Below, one piece after another: positions 41,303 through 54,700 of a stretch of DNA of 64,000 nucleotides (position 1 is its first letter; every line of letters starts with the position of its first letter). A program made the position numbers and the translations under genes. The stretch is taken from NCBI RefSeq assembly GCF_001613405.1, contig NZ_BDCH01000044.1, positions 44,486 to 108,485 on the forward strand. The letters are read 5' to 3'. This stretch comes from Nocardia crassostreae. GTDB lineage: Bacteria > Actinomycetota > Actinomycetes > Mycobacteriales > Mycobacteriaceae. Under the pieces are notes generated by a model that saw nothing but the letters and a program-made list of their open reading frames with translations, was not told where the DNA came from and searched no databases.

Positions 41303-42061
41303 ATGGCAGGCAAGCGCACCGTGCTTACCGTCCGTTTGCGCCGCCTCGCGGCGATGCTCCACGAGATGCGTGAGGACGCCCATCTCAGCAAAGAGGTGGT
41401 CAGCGCCAAAACCGGAATCAACGTCACCACGCTGTATCGCATCGAGACCGCGCAGGCCAGGTCTTTCGAGGACGCCGTCTCCGAGGTCTACGGCGCGTAC
41501 ATCAACTTCGAGGCCGAGGCGCTCTCGGCGCGCTTCTTCCAGTCCACCTACGTCCCGGGCTTGCTACAGACCGAGGCGTACGCCAACGCCGTCTACGAGA
41601 CCACCATGCCCAAGATCTCCGAACAGGTTCGGGAACAACGGGTTCGGGCCCGCCAGGAACGCGGCCGGGTGCTCACCAAGGACAAGTCCGATCCCCTGGA
41701 GCTGTGGGTGGTCCTGGACGAGGCCGTCATCCGACGGCTCGTCGGCGGCCCGGAGGTCATGCGGGAACAGTTCGAACAGTTGCTGTTCCACACCGAGAAG
41801 CGGAATGTGATTCTCCAGATCCTGCCCTTCGACGCGGGCGCGCACCCGGGCATGCTGGGCTCGTTCATCTTGCTGGACTTCCCCGACCCGGCCGATCCGG
41901 AACTGGTCTACGTGGAGGGCATCGCCAGCGACGAACTCATCGAGGGCCATCCGGAGGTGCGCCGCTACGGCGTCATGTTCGATCAGTTGCGCGCCATGGC
42001 GCTGAGCCCCCGCGATTCCATGGCCATGATCTCCCAGGCCATCGTCGACCTAGGAAGTTGA
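41303..42061 (+). CDS. XRE-family regulator with DUF5753 domain
   Basis: A 252-residue protein. The N-terminal helix-turn-helix (about residues 8-60) reads LRRLAAMLHEMREDAHLSKE, then TGINVTTLYRIETAQAR. The remainder is the DUF5753 domain, recognised by YVPGLLQTEAYANAV, RQERGRVLTKDKSDPLELWV, VLDEAVIRRLVGG and LPFDAGAHPGMLGSFILLDF. In streptomycetes such Scr1-like proteins pair with DUF397 proteins; no DUF397 gene is next to it here. AAAGGG lies six bases before ATG 41303. A strong palindrome stands just upstream. Confidence 0.88.
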   Translation: MAGKRTVLTVRLRRLAAMLHEMREDAHLSKEVVSAKTGINVTTLYRIETAQARSFEDAVSEVYGAYINFEAEALSARFFQSTYVPGLLQTEAYANAVYETTMPKISEQVREQRVRARQERGRVLTKDKSDPLELWVVLDEAVIRRLVGGPEVMREQFEQLLFHTEKRNVILQILPFDAGAHPGMLGSFILLDFPDPADPELVYVEGIASDELIEGHPEVRRYGVMFDQLRAMALSPRDSMAMISQAIVDLGS

Positions 42062-42228
42062 TCTTCCCGATCACGATTTGATCTTCCACCCACCCTAGGT
42101 GGACAATCCCTCACCCTCGGGGCGGTAATCGGCAACACTCGGGTTGCTGTCGCCTGAGCTCGGCGGTTGCGACAGTGGATACATCCCGAACAGCACCACA
42201 CAGTCGCACTTCCGAGAGGATGATATCG

Positions 42229-42693
42229 ATGTGCACGACGGCCGAATCGCCCGCCATCACACTCGTTCCGATGCGGGCGAGCGGGGAGCCCGTTGCCCTC
42301 CACTCGGATCCCACCGCCGTGGCGGTCACCGCCGCCGGTTGCGATCTGACCTACGCCGAGCTGGATCGGTGGTCGAATCGCCTGGCCCGCATGCTGCTCA
42401 CCCTCGGGGCCCGCCCCGGCACCCGCGTGGTGATCGCCGACGTGCCCAAGCTCGAGGCGATCGTGTCCCGGCAGGCCATCACCAAGACCGGCGCGACCCC
42501 GGTCCCCTTCAGCACCGAGAACACCGCCGCGCGTGTCGATTTCGGTATCACCACGAAGGAGGGCCGCGATCGGATCACCGACCCGAGCCGCTGGCTGGTG
42601 CTGGACGACCGCTCCACCCTGGTGCAGTACCTGACCGGCTCCGATGAACCGATCACCGACGCGGAACTGTATATGGCGAGGAAGACTTCCTAA
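42229..42693 (+). CDS. Orphan N-terminal half of an NRPS adenylation domain
   Basis: A 154-residue protein. It starts at the point where an NRPS condensation domain passes into the adenylation domain (ITLVPMRASGEP, like LVPTRGRRG in the neighbour) and has the first A-domain motif LTYAELDRWSNRLARMLLTL. It ends, at GSDEPITDAELYMARKTS, just before the place where the ATP-binding YTSGSTG loop should begin, so it cannot adenylate by itself. It has its own ATG (42229) and GAGAGGA site eight bases upstream, and lies 33 bases before the NRPS. It may be a helper or regulatory subdomain, or the remnant of a module. Confidence 0.65.
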   Translation: MCTTAESPAITLVPMRASGEPVALHSDPTAVAVTAAGCDLTYAELDRWSNRLARMLLTLGARPGTRVVIADVPKLEAIVSRQAITKTGATPVPFSTENTAARVDFGITTKEGRDRITDPSRWLVLDDRSTLVQYLTGSDEPITDAELYMARKTS

Positions 42694-42726
42694 CCCGCCG
42701 AATTTCACCAACACGCAGGATGTTTC

Positions 42727-45700
42727 ATGGATTTCAGCTCTGCCCTGTCCGGTTCTGCCCCCGCTCTGCCCGCCGCGGCCTTCGCGCTGTCGGCGGCTCA
42801 GCGCGGTATCTGGTTCGCCCAACAGCTAGCTGGTGACACCCCCTTCTCCATTGCCCAGTACGTGGAGCTGACGGGAGCCGTGGACGTCGAACTGCTCGCC
42901 GGGGCGGCGCGGCAGGCGGGCCGGGAGTTCGGGACCGGCTATCTGCGGCTGCTCGAAATCGACGAGCTGCCATGGCAAATCGTCGACACCGCGCTTGAGG
43001 ACGTCATCGAGACCATCGACCTGAGCGGCGAACCGGATCCGGAGGCCGCCGCCCGGGCGTGGATGCGCGCGGAATACACCGCCCCGCTGGATATGACGCG
43101 CGACCGGCTGTGCACGGTGGGCATGCTGAAACTGGCCGAGGGCCGATGGTACTGGTACTCGCGCTTCCACCACATCCTGCTCGACGGCGTGGGCGCGCTG
43201 ACCATGCTGCAGCGCACCTCCGAGATCTACAATGCGGCGGTCGCGGGCCGGGAGATACCGGCGGGCAAGGCCGAACCGCTCGAGAAGATCGTGGAAGCCG
43301 ATGCGGCCTACCGTGATTCGGACAAGCTGCAGGCCGACCGGGAGTACTGGAAAGAGCACCTGGCCGGAATGGCCGAACCGGTCACCCTGGGGCGGCGCGC
43401 GGGTGCGGTCGACGCCCACCCGCGGCTGCTGAGCGGCGAACTGCCGGAGTCCACCGCGACCCTGCTGGACGCGCTCGCCGCCGAACAGTCGAGCAGCCCG
43501 GCGCCGATCATCGTGGCCGCCTTCGCCGCCTTCGTCGGCGCCATGACCGGCAGCGGCGAGATCGTGCTCAGCCTGCCGGTGTCCGGTCGCACCACCGCGG
43601 TCCTGCGCCGCTCCGGCGGCATGGTCGCCAATGTCGTGCCGCTGCGGCTGCACCCCACCCCGGCCGCCACCGTCGGCGATCTGATTCGCGCCACCCAGGG
43701 TGAGCTCACCGCCGCCCTGCGCCGCCAGCGCTACCGCCAGGAGGACATCGTCCGCGATCTCGGCTGGGCCATGGACGAGGTGGGCGGTTTCGGGCCGACG
43801 GTCAATCTCATGCTGGCCGATACCCGCATTCGCCTGGGCGGGGTGACCGGCCGGTTGCACGTGCTGACCTCGGGTCTCATCGACGATCTGTTCGTCAATG
43901 TCTATCCGGGCGTCGGCGGCGAACGCACCCATATCGACTTCCAGGCCAATCCGAACCGCTACGGCGAGCACGAACTCGCCACCCTGCACACGCGGTTCCT
44001 GGACTTCCTGCACCGTTTCCTGGCGGGCGGAGCGCAGGGGCCGCTGTCCGCGGTGGCGGCACTGTCGGAGTCCGAGCGCTCCGAACTCGTTCCCACCCGC
44101 GGACGCCGCGGCGCCACGCCGCGCACGCTGCCCGAGATCCTCGCGGCCGGTGCGGAAGTCGATCCGTCGGCCATTGCCATGCGCGCCGACGGCACCGCGT
44201 TCACCTACCGGGAGGTCAGCGAGTACAGCGCCCGGCTGGCGCGGGTGCTCATCGCGTCCGGGGCCGGACCCGAACGGGCCGTGGCGATTTCGATCCCGCG
44301 CTCGGCGGAGTCGGTGCTGGCCATGATCGCGGTGGCGCGCACGGGCGCGGCCTTCGTGCCCATCGATCCCGGCTATCCGACCGATCGCATCGAGCACATG
44401 ATCACCGACAGCGGCGTGGTGGCCGGGGTGACGGTCGCCGCCGCGCGGGCGGCGCTGCCGGATCGGGTGCGATGGCTGACGCTGGACGATCCGGAGACCG
44501 AGAATGCCCTCGCCGCAGCGGATTCCGCGCCGATCACCGATCACGATCGGCGCGCTCCGGTCCGGCTCGATCAGCTGGCCTATCTGATCTACACCTCCGG
44601 TTCCACCGGCCTGCCCAAGGGCGTCGGCGTCACCCACCGCGGCCTGGCGAATCTGGTGACCGGCTCGGGCGCGGCCTTCGGCGTCGCCTCGGACGCGGTC
44701 ATGGCGCACGCGGTGTCGCCGAGTTTCGACATCTCGGTGGAGGAACTGCTGGTGGCGCTCGCGGTGGGCGCCACGGTGGCGGTGGTGCCCCCGGCCGCGT
44801 ACGCGGGCGAGGAGCTGGCGCGGGTGCTGCGCAAGCTGGAGGTCACCCATCTGAATGTGACTCCGGTGGTGGCCGGTTCATTGGAGCCGGAGACCCTGCC
44901 GCGGCTGCGCACCCTGGTCGTCGGCGGCGAGGCGGTGCCGCCGGAGCTGACGGTGCGCTGGGCCGGGCGCTGCGTGCTCAACGGTTACGGGCCCACCGAG
45001 ACCACGGTGACCGCGACGCTGAGCACGCCGCTGGCGCCGGACGATCCCATCACCATCGGCGGCCCGTCCCGCGGCACCAGCGCGGTCGTCCTCGATCCCT
45101 GGCTGCGGCCGGTGCCGCCCGGGGTGACCGGTGAGCTGTACCTGGGCGGGTCCGGGCTGGCGCGCGGGTATCACCAGCGCATCGGGTTCACCGCGGAACG
45201 CTTCGTGGCCAGCCCTTTCGCCGCGGGCGAGCGCATGTACCGCACCGGCGATCTGGTCCGCTGGCGGCGGCGCAACGGGCGACCCGAACTGGAATACGTG
45301 GGGCGCGGCGATACGCAGGTGAAGGTGCGCGGCTTCCGGATCGAACTCGGCGAGGTGGACGCCGCCGTCGCGCGGCATCCGGGCGTCGAGGTGGCGATCA
45401 CGGTCGGCGCCACCACACCGGGCGGGGCGACGGCCCTGGTGTCCTACGTGCTGGCCGCCGCGAATACCGTGATCGATCCCGAGGCCGTGAAAATCACGGT
45501 GGGACAGCAGCTTCCGACGCACATGGTGCCGTCGGCGGTCATGGTTCTCGATACCCTGCCGCTCACCCCGGCGGGCAAGGTGGATCGGCGCGCCCTGCCG
45601 CAGCCGGACTTCGGCACGCGCGCCACGGCCGGGCGGGTGCCCGAGACCGAACGCGAACAGGTGCTCGCCGCCGTCTTCGCCGAGGTGCTGGGCCTCGACG

Positions 45701-48700
45701 CGGTGGGCGCGGACGACAATTTCTTCGCCCTCGGCGGTGACAGCATCGTGGCCATCCAGCTGGTGGCCCGCCTCAAGAAGGCCGGGCTGTCGGTGCGCGC
45801 CCGGGATGTGTTCGAGCACAAGACGGTTGCCGCCCTGGCCGCCGTGGCGGGTGACGCCACCGCGCAGGTGTTGCAGGAACTGCCCGGCGGCGGTGCCGGC
45901 GCGGTGCCGCTCACGCCCATCGTGCACGCCATGCTCGCACAGGGCGACACCTGGCCGCGCTTCGCGCAGGCGGTGCTCATCGGCCTGCCCCGCGATGTCG
46001 ATCGAGGCCGCCTCGCGCCCGCGGTGCAGGCGCTGCTGGACCGGCACGATCTCTTTCGCAGCACCCTCGCCCATCACGGCGAGGCCCGCGGCAATGGCTC
46101 GGTGGGCTGGCAGTGGGCGGTCGGCGAGCCCTGGACGGTGCGGGCGGAATCGCTCATCCACACCGTGCATGCGGCCGCGGGCAGCGACGGTTCGGCGGAA
46201 TTGCAGGCCGCGGCCGATCTGCTGGATCCGGCCAATGGGGTGGTGGCGCGCTTCGTGCTCATCGAGCGCGCGGACGCGGATCCGCTGCTGTGGGTGGTGC
46301 TGCACCACCTCGTGACCGATGGCGTCTCGTGGCGCGTTCTGCTCCCGGATCTCGCGACCGCCTGGGCCGGTGGCGAACTGCTCCCGGTCGGCACCTCCTT
46401 CCGCCGCTGGGCGCACGCGCAGCGCGAACAGGCCGCCGAGCGCACGACGGAACTGCCGCTGTGGCAACGGATTCTGGAGACCCCCGATCCGGTCTTCGGA
46501 TCGCGCACCCTGGATCCGCGGCGCGACACCGTCGCCACCATGCGGCAGGTGCGCACCGTCATCGACGCCGAAACCACCTCCGCGGCTTTGGAACTGGTCC
46601 CCGAGCGTTTCCACTGCGGTGTCGACGACGCTCTGCTCACCGCGCTCGCGCTGGCGGCGAGCCGGTTCCGCAAGACCCGGCGAACGCTGCTCACCCTCGA
46701 AGGCCACGGCCGGGAGGAGGCGATCGCGCCGGGCGCGGACATCTCCCGGACCATCGGCTGGTTCACCAGCGTCTACCCGGTCGCGCTCGATCTCGGCGAT
46801 ATCGATCTCGACGAGGCCTTCCGCGGCGGGCCCGCGGCGGGCGCCGCCCTCAAGGCGGTCAAGGAGCAACTGCGCGCCATTCCAGACAAGGGCGTGGGCT
46901 ACGGGATGCTGCGGTATCTGCATCCCGAGACCCGGCAGGCGCTGGCCGGTACCGCCGTCCCGCAGCTGAGCTTCAACTATCTGGGCCGTACCGGCGCGGG
47001 CGTCGAAACCGCCGACGGCGGCGACACCCCGTGGCTGCCACGCCGTTTCGCGGCCACCCAGGATGATCGCGCACCGCTCGAGGCGGCCGTGGACATCAAT
47101 GCCTTCCACACCGATGCCGGGCTGGAGATCACCTGGGCCTATGCGTCGCGGCTGTTCACCGAGCCGCAGGTGCGCGAGTTCGCCGAACTGTGGGCGCAGG
47201 CGCTCGCCGGGCTCACCGCCCATGCGCGCCACACCGGCGCGGGCGGGCGCACTCCCTCCGATTTCGGGCTCGTCACCGTCGGACAGCAGCACATCGACGA
47301 GTGGGAGCGCGAATACGCGGGCCTCGCCGATGTCTGGCCGCTCTCGCCGTTGCAGTACGGGCTGCTGTTCCACGCCCGCTACGACACCGACACCGCCGAC
47401 GGCTACACCGTGCAGACGCGGCTCTCGCTGGCCGGTCGCGTGGACTCCGCCCGGCTGCGCACCTCCGCCCAGGCCCTGCTCGACCGGCACGACGTGCTGC
47501 GCGCGGCCTTCGCCGAGACCCCCGACGGGCCGTGTCAACTGGTCCTCGCCGCCGCCGAAATCCCGTGGCAGGAAATCGATCTCACGGGGATCCCGGACGC
47601 GGCGGCGCGGCAGCGGGAACTCGAGCGCCTGGTGCACGTGGACGCGGGCTCTCGCTTCGATCTCGCCCGGCCGCCGCTGCTGCGCTTCAGCCTCGTGCGC
47701 ACCGACGCCGAGGCGTACACGCTGCTCATGACCAATCACCATCTGGTGCTGGACGGCTGGTCCACGCCGCTGGTGGTGCGGGAACTGCTGGCCGGGTATC
47801 TGGCCTCCATTACCGGGCAGACCATTCCCGCCGCGCCCGCGCATTCCTATCGCGAATTCCTGGCCTGGCTCAACGACCAGGACGACGCCGCCTCCCTCGC
47901 CGCGTGGACCGAAGCCCTGGCCGGAGTGGATTCGCCCACCCGGGCCATACCCACCCTGGCCGATATCACCTCCACCAAATCCGGCATGGTGACAGTCGAT
48001 TTCAGCGCCGACCAGCTGTCCCGGCTGGAAACCACCGTGCGCGCGACGGGCGCCACGGTGAACACGGCGGTGCAGGCCGCCTGGGCTCTGCTGCTGGCCA
48101 TGCTCACCGGCCGCACCGATGTCATCTTCGGCGGCACCGTCTCCGGCCGCCCGCCGCAACTGGCGGGCGTCGAGGAGATGGTGGGGCTGTTCATCAATAC
48201 CCTGCCGGTGCGGGTGCGGTTGAATCCCAGTGAGCGCGTGGCCGATCTGCTGGCGCGGGTGCAATCCGAACAGGCGCGGCTGCTCGATCATCAGCATGTC
48301 GGCCTGGCCGCCATCCATCAGGCCGTGGGCCTGTCCGAGCTCTTCGACACCCTCACCGTGTTCGAGTCCTATCCCATCGACCGCGAAACCCTCTCGCAGG
48401 CCATGGATATAGCGGGCATGCGCATTCTCGATGTGGAGGGCACCGACGCCACGCCGTATCCGCTGAACCTCATGGTGATCCCGCAGCGCGCCCCGGACGG
48501 CGCCGAAAGCCTGTGCATCAGCGTGAAATTCATGTCCGACCACCTGCCCGAGACCGCGGCGCGGCGGCTGCTCGACCGGTTCGTGCACCTGCTCGACCAG
48601 ATCGCCGACCGGCCCGAGCGCCGGGTCGCGCAACTCCAGCACTGTGATCCGGCCGAGCGGCGCGCGCTGCTGCCGGTGCGCGGCGGCGATCCGGTGCCCA

Positions 48701-51700
48701 TGCGCACCCTGGCCGATATCCTCTCCGCCGGAGCGCGGGTGAATCCGGACGGAATCGCCATCAGCTCCGGCAATCTCACCATGACCTACCGCGATCTCGA
48801 CGCCTGGTCGAACCGGTTCGCGCGGGTCCTGCTGCGCCGGGGCGTGGGCCGCGAGGTGTTCGTGGTGCTGGCCCTGACCCGCTCGGTGGAATCGGTGGTC
48901 GCCGTCTGGGCCCTCGCCAAGACCGGTGCGGCGTTCCTGCCGCTGGATCCCAACTATCCGGTGGAACGCATCGAGCACATTCTCACCGATTCGCGCGCGC
49001 CCATCGGCGTGACGGTGTGCTCGGTGGGCGATACGCTGCCGGGCAGCATCGACTGGCTGCTGCTCGACGATCTGAACACCATCCGGCGCGTCATGACCGT
49101 CTCGGACGCGCCGATCACCAATGCCGAACGCGGCGGCCCGATCAAGCTCGAACAGGTCGCCTATCTGATCTACACCTCCGGCTCCACCGGTAAGCCCAAG
49201 GCCGTGCTGGTGAGCCATCGCGGCCTGGCCAATCTGGTCGCCACCCAGGAAAAGGGCCTGGATCTCAACGAGATGTCGCGCACGCTGCAGGTGGCCTCCC
49301 CCAGCTTCGACGCCTCGGTGCACGAAATGCTAAAGGCGCACGGCATGGGCGGGCGGCTGGTGGTGTCCCCGCCGGATGTGTACGGGGGAAGCGAACTCGA
49401 GGAGCTGCTGCGCGAACAGGGCGTGACCCATGCGGTCATCACCCCGTCGGTGCTGGCGACCATGAATCCGATGGGGCTCACCCAGCTGCGCAGTCTGTCG
49501 GTGGCCGGTGAGGCCGCCGGACCCGAACTGGTGGCCGCCTGGGCGCCCGGGCGGCGGATGCTGAACCTGTACGGGCCCACGGAATTCAGCATCTGGGCCA
49601 CCGGTCCCGGGGAACTGCTGCCCGGGGAACCGATCACCATTGGCGGACCGATCAGCGGTGCGCAGGCCATGGTGCTCGATTCCTGGCTGCGCCCGGTGCC
49701 CCTCGGCGTGACCGGTGAGCTGTATCTGGCCGGACCCGCCTTGGCGCGCGGCTATTTCAATCGCTTCGGGCTGACGGCGGCGCGATTCGTCGCCAATCCG
49801 TACGGGGCCTCCGGCACCCGCATGTACCGCACCGGCGACATGGTGCGCTGGGTGGAGGTACAGCACGAGGACGGCGAACGGCTTGAGCTGGAATACCAGG
49901 GCCGCAGCGACTTCCAGGTCAAGATTCGCGGCCTGCGCATCGAACTGGGCGAGATCGACGCGGTGCTCAATGCCGACGACGAGGTCGAGTACGCGGCCAC
50001 CATCGGCGCGCCCGGACCCGGCGGGCAGACCGTCCTCGTGTCCTATGTGGTCGGCGTGCGCGGCGCGCCCCTGGATACCGAATTGCTGCGGACCCGGGTG
50101 GCGGCGGCGCTGCCGGGCTACATGGTGCCCAGCTATATCCTCGAACTCGACGACGTGCCGCTGACCCCGGTCGGCAAACTGGACCGGAATGCCCTGCCCG
50201 CACCGGATTTCGCGAGCCTGCAGGAGCCGTACCTGGCGCCTCGGACCGCGGTGGAGACCGCGGTCGGCAAGGTCTTCGCGGAGGTCCTCGGCGTCGATCA
50301 GGTCAGTATCGACCGCTCGTTCTTCGAACTCGGCGGCAACTCGCTCAGCGCCACCAAGGTGGTGGCCCGGGTGAATACGGTGCTCGGCGCGACCATCGCA
50401 CTGCGCGATCTGTTCGACGCGCCGACGGTCGCGCAATTGTCCTCTCGCGTCGTGCCTTCCGGCGATCTGTCCGGTCGCCCGGCGCTGGCGCCGCGCATCC
50501 GGCCCGATCGGGTCCCGCTCTCCCCCGCGCAGCAGCGCATGTGGGTGCTCAACCGCACGGATTCCAGCCTGGCGGCCTACAACATCACCGCCGCGCTGCG
50601 GCTCACCGGCGCACTGGATACCGACGCCCTGCGCGCCGCGGTCACCGATCTGGTGACGCGGCACGAGACGCTGCGGACCATCTACCCCGGCGATGCCGAC
50701 GGCCCCCGGCAGGTCGTGGTCGGCGTGGACGCGGCCGCGCCGGAGATGCGGGTCGAGGAGACCGAAGACGGTGCGGCACTGCGGGATCAGATCGAGGAGC
50801 TGACCGGTACAGGGTTCGACGTGACCCGGGAACCGCCGCTGCGGGTCGGACTGTTCCGGATCACCGATGCGCCCGATACCCATGTCGTCGTGCTGGTCGT
50901 GCATCACATCAGCGCCGACGGCGCGTCCATGGAGCCCCTCGCCACCGACCTGCTCACCGCCTACCTGGCCCGCAGCGCGGGCGCGGAGCCGGTGCGCGAG
51001 CCGCTGCGGGTGCAGTACGCGGACTATTCGCTGTGGCAGCGCGAACTGCTCGGCGACGAACGCGATCCGGAATCCCGTGCGGCCCAGCAGGTCCGGTACT
51101 GGAGCGACAAGCTGGCTGGCACCCCAGACGTGCTGGAGCTACCCACCGACCGGCCGCGCCCGGCCGTGCAGAGCATGCGCAGCACCGATCTGCCGTTCGC
51201 GCTCGACGCCCGGCTGCACGCCGAGCTGGCGGCCCTGGCCGCCGGGACCGACACCAGCCTGTTCATGGTCATGCACGCCGCGCTGGCGGTCCTGCTCTCG
51301 CGGCTGGCGGGCACGCCCGACGTGGTGGTCGGCACCGCCGTCGCGGGCCGCGGTGACGCGGCGCTGGACGATCTGGTCGGCATGTTCGTCAATACCCTCG
51401 CCCTGCGCACGCCCGTCGATCTCAGCAGCGGGTTCCGCGATTTCCTCACCGCGGTGCGCTCCGCCGATCTGGACGCCTTCGCCCATGCCGAGGTGCCTTT
51501 CGAACGCCTCGTCCAGGTGCTCGATCCGGCCCGCTCCACGGCACATCACCCGCTGTTCCAGGTGACGCTGTCCCTGCAGAACTTCGCCCCGCCGAGCCTG
51601 GAATTTCCGGGACTGCGGGTCGAGGTGGAACCGTTCGACCGCGATACCTCGCAGTTCGATCTCGCCTTCGATCTGCGCGATCCGCGGCCCGGCGGAGAAC

Positions 51701-54700
51701 CGTCGGGGCTCGAGGGCACGCTCAGCTACGCGACCGATCTGTTCGACGCCGCGACCGCCGCGCGCGTGGTGACCCGGTGGCAGCGGATCCTGCGCGCCGT
51801 CATCGCCGATCCGAATGTCCGGCTCTCGGATATCGACCTGCTCGACAATGCCGAGCGGCGGGCCCTCGTCCCGCTTCGCGGACCGCGCGGCGGCGACGAT
51901 ATCACCACCCTGGCCGAGATTCTCACCACGGCGGCCGCCTATCACCCCGATCGGCCCGCCATCGTCGCCGACGGGCGGACCACCACCTATCAGGAGCTCG
52001 ACACCGCGTCGGACTTCCTGGCCGCGCAGCTGACGGCGGCCGGAGCGGGCGTGGAAACCGTTGTCGCCCTCGCGATTTCCCGCAGCACGGCACTGCTCAC
52101 CGCCATGTGGGCCACCGCCAAGACCGGGGCCGCCTTCCTGCCCATCGACCCGCGCAATCCGCTCGACCGCATCGATCACATGCTGACCGATTCGGGGGCG
52201 GTGCTGGGACTCACCACCGGCGCGCATCGGCCGCTGCTGCCCGGCACCATCCAGTGGCTGGTGCTCGACGGCCCGCAGGAAGACGCGCGCACCAAGGTCA
52301 TTCACGTCGACCGGTGGTCGCGCGAAGCCTGGGAGCGGGACTACGACTACGCGGTGAATCCCGATCATCCCGCGTGGCTGATCTACACCTCCGGGTCGAC
52401 CGGCACGCCGAAGGGCGTCTCGGTATCGCATCGCGGTCTCGCCGATCTCGTTCGGGCACAGCACCATACGCTCGGGCTCAACGATCGGTCGCGGGTGCTG
52501 CAGGTCGCCTCGCCGAGCTTCGACGCCTCGGCCTTCGAGGCGCTCATGGCCTTCGGGGCGGGCGGCACCGCCGTGGTCGCGCCGCCCGATGTGTTCGGCG
52601 GGGACGCCCTGCAGGATCTCATTGCCACCCAGAGGGTCACGCACCTGGTGATCACCCCCTCCGCGCTGGCGACCATGGATCCGGCGGCGGTCGCGAGCGT
52701 GCACGTGCTGGCGGTGGCCGGTGAGGCCATCGGCCCGGAACTGGTCGAGCGCTGGTCGGCCGGTCGCATGCTGGTGAACCTGTACGGCCCCACCGAATTC
52801 ACCATCTGGGCGACGACCTCGGATGCGCTCAAGGCGGATCAGCCGGTGACCATCGGGCGGCCCATCCGGGGCGCGGCCGCTCTCGTCCTCGACGACCGGC
52901 TGCGGCCGGTGCCCATGGGCGTGGCGGGTGAGCTGTACCTGGCGGGACACGCGCTGGCGCGCGGGTATCACGAGCGGTCCGGACTGTCGTCGGCCCGGTT
53001 CGTCGCCGACCCCTACGGCGCACCGGGTGAGCGCATGTACCGCACCGGCGATCTGGTGCGCTGGACCGGCGCGCTCAACGCGCCCCGGCTGGAATATCTG
53101 GGCCGCACCGACTTCCAGGTGAAGGTGCGCGGCCAGCGCATCGAACTCAGCGAGATCGATGCGGTGCTGGCCCGCGCCGAGGGTGTCGAATTCGCCGTCA
53201 CGCTCGGTGTTTCGGGCCCCGGCGGTGCGACCGCACTGGCCGCGTACGTGCTGCCCTCCCCCGGCGTCGTGCTGGACATCTCCGCGATTCGCGCCCATGC
53301 CGCCGATACGCTGCCCGGCTATATGGTGCCGACGGCCTTCGTCGTGCTCGATGCCATCCCGCTCAATGCGGTCGGCAAGCTCGACCGGAAGGCCTTGCCG
53401 GAACCGGTGTTCGAGGCCGAGACCGAATACCGCGCGCCCACCAATGCCATCGAGACCGCGCTGGCCGAGATCGTGGCCGAACTGCTCGGCCGCGAGCGGG
53501 TCGGCGTACACGATTCGTTCTTCGCCCTCGGCGGGGACAGCATTCTCGCCATCCAGCTGGTGTCGCGGGCACGGCTGCGCGGGATCGAACTGTCACCGCT
53601 GCAGGTGTTCGAGCATCGCACCGTCGCCGCGCTGGCCGTACTGGCCGAGGCCGCCGGGGCCGCGGTGGTGCTGGAGGAGCTGCCCGGCGGCGGGGTCGGC
53701 GAGCTGCCGCTCACGCCCATCGTGCGCTGGATGACCGAGCGCGGCGGGGACTTCGGGCGCTTCGCGCAGTCGGCGGTGCTGGAGATGCCGCACGGCATCA
53801 CCCGCGACCAGCTCGTCGCCACCGTCACCGCCGTGGTGGATCACCACGATATGTTGCGCGCGCAGCTCACCGGCGCCGACGGCGAATGGCGGCTGCACAC
53901 CCGCGAACCCGGCACGGTCGATGTGGACAAGCTGGTGCACCGCATCGAGTTCCAGGCCGCCAGCACGGTCGAACTGCGCGAATACGCCGTCACCGAGGTG
54001 GATTCGGCGCTCAACCGGCTCGATCCGGCCAATGGCGTGGTCATGCAGCTGATCTGGTTCGACCCGGCCGGGTCGGGGCCCGAGAAGCGCACCGGGCGAC
54101 TGATTCTGGTGGCGCACCACCTCGTCACCGACGGCGTGACCTGGCGCATTCTCATTCCCGACCTGATCGCCGCCTGGGCGCAGCTCTCCGGCGGCGCGCC
54201 GCCCATCCTGCCCGAGACCGGCACCTCCATGCGCCGGTGGGCGCACGCGCTGCACGACGAAGCCCACAGTGCCGGTCGCACAGGTGAACTCGACTACTGG
54301 CGCGAGATCGCCGAGACGCCCGATCCGCTGATCGGCTCGCGGGAACTGGATCCGGCCATCGACCGCGCCGTCACCGTGCGCGCCGTCGACGTCTCCGCGC
54401 CCGCCTCGGTGACCAATGCCCTGCTGACCACCCTGCCGGGACTGTTCGACGGCACCGTCGAGGACGCCCTGCTGGCCACCCTCGCCCTCGCCGTCATGCG
54501 CTGGCGGGCCGAGCGTTCCGGGCACACCGGCAGGACCGAACCAAACCCCGCATCGGTGCTCATCCGTATGGAAGGGCATGGGCGTCAACAGGAGATCGTT
54601 CCGGGCGCGGACCTCTCCCGCACCATCGGCTGGTTCACCAGCCTGTACCCGATGCGGATGGAGCTGCCCGGTATCGATGTCGACGACGCGCTCGACGGCG

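Noticed and set aside
44878..49323. 1481-codon open frame on the minus strand inside the NRPS gene
   Set aside because: It is the antisense shadow of a GC-rich NRPS; its Gly/Arg/His/Gln composition has no family pattern and the plus-strand frame has all NRPS motifs.
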